Below are positions 7,829-15,296 of a stretch of 55,945 nucleotides of DNA, in pieces. Origin of the DNA: Pseudomonas mosselii (lineage in GTDB: Bacteria > Pseudomonadota > Gammaproteobacteria > Pseudomonadales > Pseudomonadaceae); assembly GCF_003205295.1 (NCBI RefSeq), contig NZ_QJRP01000030.1:1-55945 (forward strand), read 5' to 3'. The notes beneath the pieces were generated by a model. That model ran no database searches, was not told where the DNA came from, and saw only the letters and a program-made list of their open reading frames with translations. The position numbers and the translations under genes are program-made. Position 1 is the stretch's first letter; each line of letters starts with the position of its first letter.

Positions 7829-8442
7829 CAGGCGGTCCTGCCCAGTGGCCACGATGCCGGGCGCAGGCTGCGCAGCAGCAGGTCGGCCTGGGCCTGGGTG
7901 GAGGCGCGGGTGGGCCTGGTCTGCCCCGAGCTGCCGGGTGCCGTGCCGAAGCGGAAGGTCGCCAGCGACGTGGACCAGAGGAACAGTAGCAGATGCTCCG
8001 GCGCGGTCCGCACGATCAGCCCGCGGTCCATCCATTGCGCCAGGCAGGCCAGGGTCTGCCGGGCACTCTGGCGCAACAGCTCGGCGCGCTCGCCCGGCAG
8101 TTGCCGGGCGCCGTGCAGCATTTCCTTGAGCCAGACCCGCACGGCGCCGGGATGGCGCCGCGCCACCTCGGCCTTGGCCTTGAAGTAGCGGGGCAGGGCC
8201 TGCTCGGGATGGGCGTCCGGCGCCAGGCTGCGCGCGGCGCGCAGCAGCGGCTCCATCACCAGGTCGAGCACGGCCGCGTAGAGCAGGCGTTTGTTGCGAA
8301 AGTAATAGAACACGTTGGCCCGGGGCAGGCCGGCGCGGGCGGCGATGTCATCGACTCGGGCGGCGGCGAAACCGTGGTGGGCGAACTCTTCGCTGGCGGC
8401 AGCGAGGATCAGTTGCAGGTTGCGGTCACGGATACTGGGCAT
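7828..8442 (-). CDS. TetR-family transcriptional regulator
   Basis: 204 residues if started at the ATG at 8442 (MPSIRDRNLQLILAAAS). The N-terminal TetR DNA-binding domain is clear: ASEEFAHHGFAAARVDDIAA then RAGLPRANVFYYFRNKRLLY. The rest is the variable ligand and dimer domain. An upstream TTG at 8475 would extend the protein, but it lies inside a dyad that looks like the gene's own operator, so I reject it. The end of the gene overlaps the operator-like dyad of the M24 gene by one base. Matching dyads before this gene and before M24 suggest an autoregulated pair; the ligand is unknown. Confidence 0.88.
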   Translation of the reverse strand: MPSIRDRNLQLILAAASEEFAHHGFAAARVDDIAARAGLPRANVFYYFRNKRLLYAAVLDLVMEPLLRAARSLAPDAHPEQALPRYFKAKAEVARRHPGAVRVWLKEMLHGARQLPGERAELLRQSARQTLACLAQWMDRGLIVRTAPEHLLLFLWSTSLATFRFGTAPGSSGQTRPTRASTQAQADLLLRSLRPASWPLGRTA

Positions 8443-8461
8443 GGCAAACACGTACTTCTGA

Positions 8462-8489
8462 ATCGATATGTTCAAAAGTATATAGCGAT
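8462..8489 (-). promoter_or_regulatory. Candidate TetR autoregulatory operator
   Basis: Inverted repeat ATCGATATGT-N8-ATATAGCGAT with 8 of 10 arm positions symmetric and the same architecture as the site at 7801-7828. It ends 20 bp upstream of the TetR ATG, consistent with autorepression. Inferred. Confidence 0.6.
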
Positions 8490-8534
8490 AGCGTGTTCGC
8501 CGACAGCCGCGCAGATTCAGCTATGCCATCTGAA

Positions 8535-9449
8535 TCAGCAGGCCGCTCGCCAGGCGCGGATCTGTTCCAGCGTGGCGGTGGCGCCGCCGCAGACGATCAC
8601 CAGCACATTGTCGTAGGCGGCCACGGCCTCGGTGCGTTCGAGCAGCGCCAGCGCGGCGCCGCAGGCCGGCTCCACCAGCAGGCGATGATCGCGCAGCAGC
8701 CGCTCGCAGGCGTCGAGGGCTTCGCGGTCACTGACCAGGTGGCTGAGCACCGAATGCTGGTGGGTACAGGCCAGCGCCTGCTCCGCGACCCGCTTGGCGC
8801 CCAGCGAGGTGGCCACCGAAGCGATACGCGGCAGTTCCACGGTATGCCCGGCAGCCATGGCGGCGTGCAGCGATGCCGCGCCGTCGGTCTCCACCGCCAG
8901 CACCGGTACGTCGTGCCAGCTGTTGCGCTGCAAGCCCTCGACCACGCCGCGGAGCAGGCCGCCGCCGCCGACCGAAAGCACCACCGCGTCAGGCTTGAAG
9001 CCAGCGGCGGCGACCTCGTCGATCATGCTGGCGTGGCCGGTCCACAACAGCGGATCGTCGAACGGGTGGATGAAGGCGTCGTCCGCGCCGACCAGGGTCT
9101 GGGCGTGCTCATTGGCTTCCTGCCAGGAACTGCCGCGCACGACCACGCTGGCGTCTTCCAGGCGCAGCAGTTCCCTGGCCCGTTCAGTGGTGGTCTCGGG
9201 CACCACCACGGTCACCGGCACACCGAGCTTGCGGCCGGCATAGGCCACCGCCAGGCCGGCGTTGCCGCCGGACGACGAGACGAAATGCCGGGCACCGCGG
9301 GCATGGTGGACCTCGCAGGCATGGCCGACGCCGCGCAGCTTGAACGAGCCGCATGGTTGCAGGGCTTCGAGCTTGAGCCACACCGGGCGGCCGGCGCTCA
9401 GGGACAGCGGGCGGGATTCGATCAGCGGGGTAGGAATGTGCAGCGGCAT
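8535..9449 (-). CDS. PLP-dependent L-serine/threonine dehydratase, mammalian SDS type
   Basis: 304 residues, tryptophan-synthase-beta fold (fold type II). The PLP lysine is Lys37 in CGSFKLRG. The substrate loop SSSGGNAGLAVAYAGRKLG and the phosphate-binding loop SVGGGGLLRGV follow. HPFDDPLLWTGHASM, DVPVLAVETDGAASLHAA and LVEPACGAALAL are very like the animal liver serine dehydratase family, rather than the iron-sulfur SdaA or the longer IlvA with its regulatory domain. The predicted reaction is deamination of serine or threonine (or a hydroxy-amino acid analogue) to a keto acid and ammonia. It lies 15 bp downstream of the YheO-type regulator with GGAG before the start, so the two form an operon. 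Exact substrate is uncertain. Confidence 0.88.
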   Translation of the reverse strand: MPLHIPTPLIESRPLSLSAGRPVWLKLEALQPCGSFKLRGVGHACEVHHARGARHFVSSSGGNAGLAVAYAGRKLGVPVTVVVPETTTERARELLRLEDASVVVRGSSWQEANEHAQTLVGADDAFIHPFDDPLLWTGHASMIDEVAAAGFKPDAVVLSVGGGGLLRGVVEGLQRNSWHDVPVLAVETDGAASLHAAMAAGHTVELPRIASVATSLGAKRVAEQALACTHQHSVLSHLVSDREALDACERLLRDHRLLVEPACGAALALLERTEAVAAYDNVLVIVCGGATATLEQIRAWRAAC

Positions 9450-9464
9450 GATGGGCTCCGGGGT

Positions 9465-10151
9465 TCAGTCGCGGGCAGCCGTGGCGGACTCGCCGCGCAG
9501 CTGCTCCAGGTAGTTGTAGACGGTGTAGCGAGTCACGCCGAGGGCTTCGGCGGCTTTCTCCACGCCACCCTTGACGATGAACAGGCCGCGCTCCTGCATG
9601 GTGCGCACGGCTTGGACCTTGGCCTGCTTGTTCATCCGCCCCTGGCCGCTGCGTTGCAGTGCATCCTGGATGATCCCGGCCATCAGCGCGGTCATGTCGG
9701 CCGCCTCGTCGGCCGGCGCCGGTGTCGCGCCCAGTGGCTGGAAGTGCTGGAGAAAGGCCATGGCGGCCTCCAGGCCGGTGACGTCGGTGTTCACGCACAG
9801 GCTGGCGAAGGGCAGGCCGTCGCGATCACGGAATATCGCCGTGGCGCTGCGCAGGCTGCGACCCTTGAGGGTGGTGGGGTAGTCGGGCAGCACCACCGGC
9901 GCGCAGCCCTGCTGGTCGGCCGAGGCCTGCATCAACGCCTTGAAGCCCTGGTCCTGCTCGGGGGCGGCGAGAATCGGGCTGCCGACCCGGCGGCCAGAGA
10001 GATGGCCGTTGACAATTGCCACCACCGAGCGCTCCGGGTGCTCGAGGTCGTGCAGGAGGATCTCGACGTTGCGTGGGACGACACTGCCCAGGGCCTGCAG
10101 GGTGGCCTGGAGGACGGTCAGGGTGAGCTGGCGTTCTTGGGAAGGCATCAT
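9465..10151 (-). CDS. YheO/DauR-type transcriptional regulator (PAS-like plus C-terminal HTH)
   Basis: 228 residues. The N-terminal half is the YheO-like PAS domain, with the motif VEILLHDLEHPERSVVAIVN followed by GHLSGRRVGSP. The C-terminal 70 residues hold the family helix-turn-helix, including FIVKGGVEKAAEALGVTRYT then VYNYLEQLRG. Relatives such as DauR of P. aeruginosa control amino acid catabolic genes and can repress their own operon. Here it heads a two-gene operon with a serine-dehydratase-type enzyme, which implies sensing of a related amino acid or keto acid. The perfect dyad at 10166-10182, just upstream, is a plausible autoregulatory site. The start is one of two adjacent ATG codons. 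Confidence 0.88.
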   Translation of the reverse strand: MMPSQERQLTLTVLQATLQALGSVVPRNVEILLHDLEHPERSVVAIVNGHLSGRRVGSPILAAPEQDQGFKALMQASADQQGCAPVVLPDYPTTLKGRSLRSATAIFRDRDGLPFASLCVNTDVTGLEAAMAFLQHFQPLGATPAPADEAADMTALMAGIIQDALQRSGQGRMNKQAKVQAVRTMQERGLFIVKGGVEKAAEALGVTRYTVYNYLEQLRGESATAARD

Positions 10152-10165
10152 GGTGGCATCGTATT

Positions 10166-10182
10166 ATCAACAGTTAGTTGAT
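10166..10182 (-). promoter_or_regulatory. Perfect 17-bp dyad, candidate operator of the YheO-type regulator
   Basis: ATCAACAGTTAGTTGAT has perfect 6-bp arms (ATCAAC/GTTGAT) around a 5-bp centre. It ends 14 bp upstream of the regulator start at 10151 and is followed on that strand by an AT-rich GATAAT that could be a -10 box. The position favours autorepression. Inferred. Confidence 0.55.
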
Positions 10183-10220
10183 TTTTACATGCCTTGTTGA
10201 AAAATTCTACTGGATAGAAA

Positions 10221-10284
10221 ACATCGCGGGGCAAGCCAGCTCCCACGCAATTGTGCGTTTGGGAGCGGGCTTGCCCCGCGATGT
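10221..10284. repeat. REP palindrome pair
   Basis: The arms 10221-10245 and 10260-10284 (ACATCGCGGGGCAAGCCAGC continuing to TCCCA, and its near complement) flank a 14-nt spacer. This is the GGAGCGGGCTTGCCCCGCG subtype. It lies between the 3' end of the amidase gene and the promoter region of the YheO-type gene. Confidence 0.85.
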
Positions 10285-10291
10285 CTATCGA

Positions 10292-11995
10292 TCAGCCCAG
10301 CTTTGGCGTGCGCGGCGGGATCATGCGGCGCGAGCCGGTCGACTCGAAGGCAGCAGCGAATTTCAACAGATTGTTGTCACTGTACGCTTTGCCGGCGAAG
10401 GTCAGCCCCACCGGCATGCCGATATCGGCCATCACGCCCATCGGCACGGTCACGGTTGGCACGCCCAGATGACGGATCGCCAGGTTGCCGTTGGCCACCC
10501 AGATGCCGTTGCTCCAGGCGATGTCCGCCGACGCGGGGTTCACATCGGCGTCGGCAGGGCCGACGTCGGCCACGGTGGGAAACAGCACCGCGTCCAGGCC
10601 CTGGGCGTCCATCCAGTCTTCCAGGTCGAGCTTGCGGGTGGCTTCCAGGCCACGCAGGCCATCGGGCACGCTGGCGATCTGGTCCCAGGTCTTCAGGCCG
10701 CGCTTGGCCATGTTGACGTATTCGTCCATGCCGGCGGCCAGGTCGTCCTCACGGTTGGGCAGGGTGCCCGGGTCGTGGGGGAAGATCTGCGGGCCGTCGA
10801 CATCGGCCAGGCGGTTGAGCCTGGGATCGTCGTTGGCGCGCAGGAAGTCGTCGAAGGCCCAGCCGGACAGCTCCCACAGTTCGTCATGGAGGAATTCCTT
10901 GCTGACGATGCCGCGGGTGAACACGGTCGGCGCGCCCGGGCGATCGCCCTCGCAGTTGGACACCAGCGGGAAGTCGGTCTCGACCACTTCGGCGCCGGCC
11001 GCTTCCAGCGCCTGGCGGGCCTGCTGCCACAGCTCGATGACGCTGGCGCGGGTGTTGATGCGCTGGCCGGTCGGGCCGCCGATGCCGGGTTTTTCCGAGG
11101 TGCCTGCGTCGGGGTCGGCGTTGATGTACATGCGTGGCACGGCGAAGCGCTTGCCCTTGAGCGACTCGGCTCCCACGGCCAGGTCCAGGTAGGACGATGG
11201 ACGCACGCTCGAGGCAGCCGGGATCGGCACCCACGGCTGCAGGCGCCACAGGTCGCCGCGGCTGTCGGCGTCGTCGGCCACCACCACGTCGAGGATTTCC
11301 AGCAGGTCGGCCATGGTCCGGGCATAGGGCACGACCACGTCCATGGTCGGTGTCAGCGGCCAGTTGCCGCGCACCGAGATCACCCCGCGCGACGGCGTGT
11401 AGGCGCACAGGCCGTTGTTCGAGGCCGGGCCTCGGCCGCTGGACCAGGTTTCCTCGGCCAGGCCGAAGGCGCTGTAGCTGGCGGCGGTGGCGGTACCGGC
11501 GCCGTTGGACGAGCCGGAGGCGAAGGGCGCGGTCAGGTAGGCGGCGTTGTACGGGCTCTCGGCACGGCCATAGACGCCGCGCTGCATGCCGCCGTTGGCC
11601 ATGGGCGGCATGTTGGTCTTGCCCAGGCAGATGGCGCCGCCGGCGCGCAGGCGCTCGACGGTGAAGGCGTCGCGCTGGGCGACCAGGTCCTTGAACGCCG
11701 GGCTACCGGAGGCGGCGGTCAGGCCTTTGACCAGGTAGCTGTCCTTGGCGGTGTAGGGAATGCCGTCCAGCGGGCCGAGGGTCTGGCCGCGGGCGCGGCG
11801 GGCGTCGGAGGCTTCGGCCTCCTTGAGCGCTTCAGGGTTGCGCACGACCACGGCATTGAGTGCGGTGGCAGTGTCCTTGCCATCGTAGGCGTCGATGCGC
11901 GCCAGGTAGGCCTTGACCAGCTCGACGGCGGTCGTGCGGCCGGACTCGAGTGCGTCGCGCAGCTCGGCAATGGAAACCTCGGTTACCTCGATCAT
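10292..11995 (-). CDS. Amidase signature family hydrolase
   Basis: 567 residues from the ATG at 11995 (MIEVTEVSIAELRDAL); an in-frame ATG at 12028 is possible, and neither has a strong Shine-Dalgarno. The catalytic triad can be placed: Lys84 (YTAKDS), cis-Ser162 (ASGSSNGAGTA) and nucleophile Ser186 (ETWSSGRGPAS). The two serines are 24 residues apart, as in characterised members. The nucleophile segment is unusual: the common DTGGSIR is ETWSSGR, and GGSSGGS is SGSSNGA. The frame stays open upstream to 12793, but that part overlaps the GST gene in another frame and is not coding. No signal peptide. Substrate unknown: a small amide or a peptide-like amide. Confidence 0.88.
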   Translation of the reverse strand: MIEVTEVSIAELRDALESGRTTAVELVKAYLARIDAYDGKDTATALNAVVVRNPEALKEAEASDARRARGQTLGPLDGIPYTAKDSYLVKGLTAASGSPAFKDLVAQRDAFTVERLRAGGAICLGKTNMPPMANGGMQRGVYGRAESPYNAAYLTAPFASGSSNGAGTATAASYSAFGLAEETWSSGRGPASNNGLCAYTPSRGVISVRGNWPLTPTMDVVVPYARTMADLLEILDVVVADDADSRGDLWRLQPWVPIPAASSVRPSSYLDLAVGAESLKGKRFAVPRMYINADPDAGTSEKPGIGGPTGQRINTRASVIELWQQARQALEAAGAEVVETDFPLVSNCEGDRPGAPTVFTRGIVSKEFLHDELWELSGWAFDDFLRANDDPRLNRLADVDGPQIFPHDPGTLPNREDDLAAGMDEYVNMAKRGLKTWDQIASVPDGLRGLEATRKLDLEDWMDAQGLDAVLFPTVADVGPADADVNPASADIAWSNGIWVANGNLAIRHLGVPTVTVPMGVMADIGMPVGLTFAGKAYSDNNLLKFAAAFESTGSRRMIPPRTPKLG

Positions 11996-12131
11996 GCTGT
12001 CACCACAGTTGTGCAGGTGGAAAATCATGGCGGCGAGTGTAGCAAGAAGGTCCCGATGGGCGCAGGCATGCAGCGGGGAAATGGTTGGTTGCAGCCAGGC
12101 AATCGAACGGCGGGGCGGTGTGCGCAGTTGC

Positions 12132-12151
12132 CTATGCCCCTCAAGGCATAG
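12132..12151. other. Small hairpin in the gap between the GST and amidase genes
   Basis: CTATGCC-CCTCAA-GGCATAG is a 7-bp perfect stem with a 6-nt loop. It lies downstream of the GST gene (minus strand) but has no T-tract on either strand, so a terminator role is doubtful. Confidence 0.4.
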
Positions 12152-12197
12152 ACAACATGGATGAGGTGAGCGCGTCGCTATGTGTGGGGTGACAGGG

Positions 12198-13034
12198 TCA
12201 CTCCAGGTCGCTGGCCGCATGGCGCTCCGCCACCTGGCTGGCTTCCTCGCCCCAGGTGCGGTTGACGCGGGTGCCGCGCTGTACCGCCGGGCGCTGGGCA
12301 ATGGCCTTGGCCCAGCGCAGCACATGCGTGTACTCGTGTACCGCGAGGAACTCGGCGGCGCCGTACAGGTTGCCCCGCACCAGCTGGCCGTACCAGGGCC
12401 ACACGGCGATGTCGGCGATGCTGTACGCGTCACCACCCAGGTAGGCGCTTTCGGCCAGGCGACGGTCGAGCACGTCGAGCTGGCGCTTGGCTTCCATGGT
12501 GAAGCGGTTGATGGCGTATTCGAACTTTTCCGGCGCGTAGACGTAGAAGTGGCCGAAACCACCGCCCAGGTACGGGGCCGAGCCCATCTGCCAGAAGAGC
12601 CAGTTGAGGGTCTCGGTGCGTGCGGCCAGGTCCTTGGGCAGGAAGGCGCCGAACTTTTCCGCCAGGTACAGCAGGATCGAACCGGACTCGAACACCCGCA
12701 CCGCGGGTTCGACGCTGCGGTCGAGCAGGGCGGGGATCTTCGAGTTGGGATTGACCTGCACGAAGCCGCTGCCGAACTGGTCGCCCTCGCCAATGCGGAT
12801 CAGCCAGGCGTCGTATTCGGCATCGCTGTGGCCGAGGGCCAGCAGTTCTTCCAGGAGGATGGTGACCTTGACGCCGTTGGGCGTGGCCAGTGAGTACAGC
12901 TGCAGCGGGTGCTTGCCGGTGGGCAGCGGCTTGTCGTGGGTGGGGCCGGCCACCGGACGGTTGATGCTGGCGAACTGGCCGCCGGAGGGCGCCTCGAAGG
13001 TCCAGACCTTGGGCGGAACGTAGGGCTTGCTCAT
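12198..13034 (-). CDS. yghU: Glutathione S-transferase family, YghU-type disulfide-bond oxidoreductase
   Basis: 278 residues from the ATG at 13034, with GGAG upstream; the frame extends to 13094 but without support. The long N-terminal arm before the thioredoxin fold (PPKVWTFEAPSGGQFASINR) is characteristic of the YghU/nu-class proteins. The active-site region LATPNGVKVTILLEEL has the Thr and Asn that bind glutathione in place of a catalytic Ser/Cys. NSKIPALLDR and ESGSILLYLAEK are the usual glutathione-site segments, followed by the all-helical GST C-terminal domain with LGGDAYSIADIAVWPWYG. Such proteins reduce disulfides using glutathione in the cytoplasm. Single gene between REP-bearing gaps. 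Confidence 0.93.
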   Translation of the reverse strand: MSKPYVPPKVWTFEAPSGGQFASINRPVAGPTHDKPLPTGKHPLQLYSLATPNGVKVTILLEELLALGHSDAEYDAWLIRIGEGDQFGSGFVQVNPNSKIPALLDRSVEPAVRVFESGSILLYLAEKFGAFLPKDLAARTETLNWLFWQMGSAPYLGGGFGHFYVYAPEKFEYAINRFTMEAKRQLDVLDRRLAESAYLGGDAYSIADIAVWPWYGQLVRGNLYGAAEFLAVHEYTHVLRWAKAIAQRPAVQRGTRVNRTWGEEASQVAERHAASDLE

Positions 13035-13118
13035 GGGGAATCTCCAGGATGGCGCTATGCAGGTGGACTGCTTTCTATGCCATGGATTCGCCAATAGTCA
13101 CAAGCGCGACATGCTCTG

Positions 13119-13235
13119 TGTAGGAGCGGCCTTGTGCCGCGAAAGGGGCGCGAAGCGGCCCCGGGGTTTCAGCGTTGATGCATCAATCGCCGGGGCTGCC
13201 ATGCAGCCCTTTCGCGGCACAAGGCCGCTCCTACA
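13119..13235. repeat. 117-bp REP inverted pair, GGAGCGGCCTTGTGCCGCG subtype
   Basis: The outer arms TGTAGGAGCGGCCTTGTGCC (continuing CGCGAAAGGG) and their complement flank a centre containing GCGGCCCCGGGG and its partner CCGGGGCTGC. It has the same length (117 bp) and plan as the element at 48144-48260, and a different core from the other REPs here. Its right edge contains the TAG stop codon of the EamA gene. Confidence 0.85.
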
Positions 13236-14187
13236 CGGTCCGTGCAGGGGCTGCGGGCTGGGGCTCGGGCTTTTTCACAGGCTTGAGCCGCGACACCCCG
13301 AACAGCACCAGGACCAACCCGGCCACCTGGTACAGCGAAACCGCCTCGCTGAGGATCAGCCACGACGCCAGCATGGTCAGCACCGGCCCCAGGTTGCCCA
13401 CCGCCGCCGTGTGCGTGGGGCCCATGCGCTGGATCGCCAGGGCCACCCAGTAGATCGGCAGCACCGTGGAGAACAGCGCCATCAGCGCCGCGTTGAGCCA
13501 CACCGCGCTCGGCAGTTGCAGCAACGGTGCGACATCCGCCACCAGCAGGTAGTGGGCCAGCACCATCAGCGACGAGGCGCTGCCGCACAGGCCGGCCAGG
13601 CGCATCGAGTTCATGCGCTTGAGCATCATCCCGGTGCCGGAGTAATACAGGGCATAGGTCACCGCGCTGGCGAACACCCACAGCGAGCCGACCAGCACCT
13701 GGTTGCCGGCGCCCGCGCTGCCGATGTCATGCACGAAGGCAATGCCCAGCCCCAGGTAGCACAGGCCCATGGCCGCCAGCGTGCGCAGGGTGGGGCGTTC
13801 GCGTTGGACGACGGCCTGGATCACCAGCACCAGGGTCGGGTAGGTGAACAGGATCAGGCGCTCGAGGCCGGCGCTGATGTACTGCAGCCCATAGAAGTCG
13901 AACAGGCTGGCCAGGTAGTAGCCGAACAGGCCAAGCAGGGCCACCCGCAGGCCATCGCCGGCGCTCAGCGGCGCGCCGCCTTGGCCGCGGCTGGCCCACA
14001 CCAGCCAGGCGAACAGCGGCAACGACAAGGCCATGCGCAGCGCCAGCAGGCTAATGGCGTCTACCGGGCCTGCGGCATAGGCGAGCTTGACGAAGATGGC
14101 CTTGAAGCTGAAACCCAAGGCCGCGAGCACGGCATACAGGCTGCCGTTGGCAAGGGCGCGGCGGAGGGGGGCGGGCAGGCGGGTCAT
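13231..14187 (-). CDS. EamA/DMT-family inner-membrane transporter
   Basis: 318 residues with about ten hydrophobic segments arranged as two EamA repeats (about residues 15-150 and 165-300). Typical signatures are ALGFSFKAIFVKLAY near the N-terminus and ALMALFSTVLPIYWVALAIQ with GPVLTMLASWLILSEAVSLY in the second repeat. The C-terminal tail KPVKKPEPQPAAPARTV is cytoplasmic and low in complexity, and the TAG stop falls within the first bases of a REP element, so REP insertion may have set the present end. It is divergent from a LysR gene at 14292, a common exporter-regulator arrangement. Substrates in the family include amino acids and metabolites; none can be assigned. Confidence 0.9.
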   Translation of the reverse strand: MTRLPAPLRRALANGSLYAVLAALGFSFKAIFVKLAYAAGPVDAISLLALRMALSLPLFAWLVWASRGQGGAPLSAGDGLRVALLGLFGYYLASLFDFYGLQYISAGLERLILFTYPTLVLVIQAVVQRERPTLRTLAAMGLCYLGLGIAFVHDIGSAGAGNQVLVGSLWVFASAVTYALYYSGTGMMLKRMNSMRLAGLCGSASSLMVLAHYLLVADVAPLLQLPSAVWLNAALMALFSTVLPIYWVALAIQRMGPTHTAAVGNLGPVLTMLASWLILSEAVSLYQVAGLVLVLFGVSRLKPVKKPEPQPAAPARTV

Positions 14188-14291
14188 GACAGGTCCGTGA
14201 CGGCAAAGGGGTGTGGCTTATTCTGCGCAGAACGCAGGCAGGCTAGAATCGCTTTTTCTCGAACATGGCGTTCTGATTTGGAGAAACCTCG

Positions 14292-15176
14292 ATGCACTTT
14301 GATCTCGCGGATCTGCGCCTGCTCGCGGCCATCGCCGCGACCGGAAGCCTGAGCAAGGCGGCGGCGACCTTTCCGGTGGCGGTGTCGGCCGCCAGCACCC
14401 GGTTGCGTCTGTTCGAGGCGCGCTGTGGCTTGACCCTGTTCCTGCGCAAGGCCGACGGTATGCAGCTGACGCCCGCCGGACGCCTGGTGCTGGAGTCGGC
14501 GCGCGGCGTGCTGGGCGAGGCGCAGAAGCTGCACGACACCCTCATTGAGCTGGCCGGCCAGCGGCGCATCACCCTGCACCTGGCGGCCTCCACGGTGACC
14601 AACAGCACCTTGCTGCCGGCGGTACTCGGGCCGTTCCTGGCCGACTATCCGGAGGTGGACCTGCAGTTGGTCGAGCACAAGAGCATCGATGTGCTGCGGG
14701 TGGTGCTGGCCGGGGAGTGCGAGATTGGCGTGTATGACGGCAACCTGGTCAACGATGGCCTGGTGTCGCTGCCGTTTCGCACCGAACGCCTGGTGTTGCT
14801 GGTGCCGGTCGATCACCCGTTGGCCGGGCGTGGCCAGCTGCGTCTCGCGGATGCCCTGGGTTTTCCCTTCGTCTGCCTGCCGGCCGAGCGCGCCATGCAG
14901 CGTTTTGTCGAGGAACTGGCGATGAACCTGGCCATGCCGCTGAAGGTGCGGGTGCGTGCTCCCAGCTTCGAAGCCATCGCCCAACTGGTGGCCCAGCACG
15001 CCGGCATCGCCATGCTGCCCGAGACCGCCGCGGTGCGCGCCGAGCAGGAACTGGCGGTGCGCCGGGTGGCTTTGGAGGAGCGCTGGGCGACCCTGGAACT
15101 GCGCATCTGCTTCCGTGGTTGGGAGACGCTCAGCTCCCATGGGCGACAGCTGGTGAGCTTCCTTTCCGGGCAATAG
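14292..15176 (+). CDS. LysR-family transcriptional regulator, divergent from EamA transporter
   Basis: 294 residues. The N-terminal helix-turn-helix begins MHFDLADLRLLAAIAATGSL, with SKAAATFPVAVSAASTRLRL containing the recognition helix. The effector domain spans about residues 90-290 (RRITLHLAASTVTNSTLLPA and later APSFEAIAQLVAQHAGIAML). GGAGAAACC precedes the ATG. The 104-bp gap to the divergent EamA gene probably holds both promoters. It likely controls that transporter; the effector is unknown. Confidence 0.92.
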   Translation: MHFDLADLRLLAAIAATGSLSKAAATFPVAVSAASTRLRLFEARCGLTLFLRKADGMQLTPAGRLVLESARGVLGEAQKLHDTLIELAGQRRITLHLAASTVTNSTLLPAVLGPFLADYPEVDLQLVEHKSIDVLRVVLAGECEIGVYDGNLVNDGLVSLPFRTERLVLLVPVDHPLAGRGQLRLADALGFPFVCLPAERAMQRFVEELAMNLAMPLKVRVRAPSFEAIAQLVAQHAGIAMLPETAAVRAEQELAVRRVALEERWATLELRICFRGWETLSSHGRQLVSFLSGQ

Positions 15177-15209
15177 CGCGAGCGAATGGGTTGCTCGTCA
15201 GAATGCCAT

Positions 15210-15226
15210 CATTTGGATATCAAATG
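15210..15226. promoter_or_regulatory. Perfect dyad upstream of the diguanylate cyclase gene
   Basis: CATTTGGATATCAAATG has 6-bp perfect arms around GATAT. It lies 70 bp before the ATG at 15297, in a 120-bp gap after the LysR gene. It could be a regulator site for the cyclase gene; no T-tract follows, so it is not a terminator. Inferred. Confidence 0.35.
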
Positions 15227-15296
15227 TGCCTGTGCAAATGCCGTCGAACGCATACAATCAGCGCTCTGAACGGTAATTCACAGGCCATACCCACCC

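Noticed and set aside
11996..12793. N-terminal extension of the amidase frame, giving an 833-residue protein
   Set aside because: The extension overlaps the GST gene in another frame and is Ser/Arg-rich noise; the amidase domain begins normally at the ATG at 11995.
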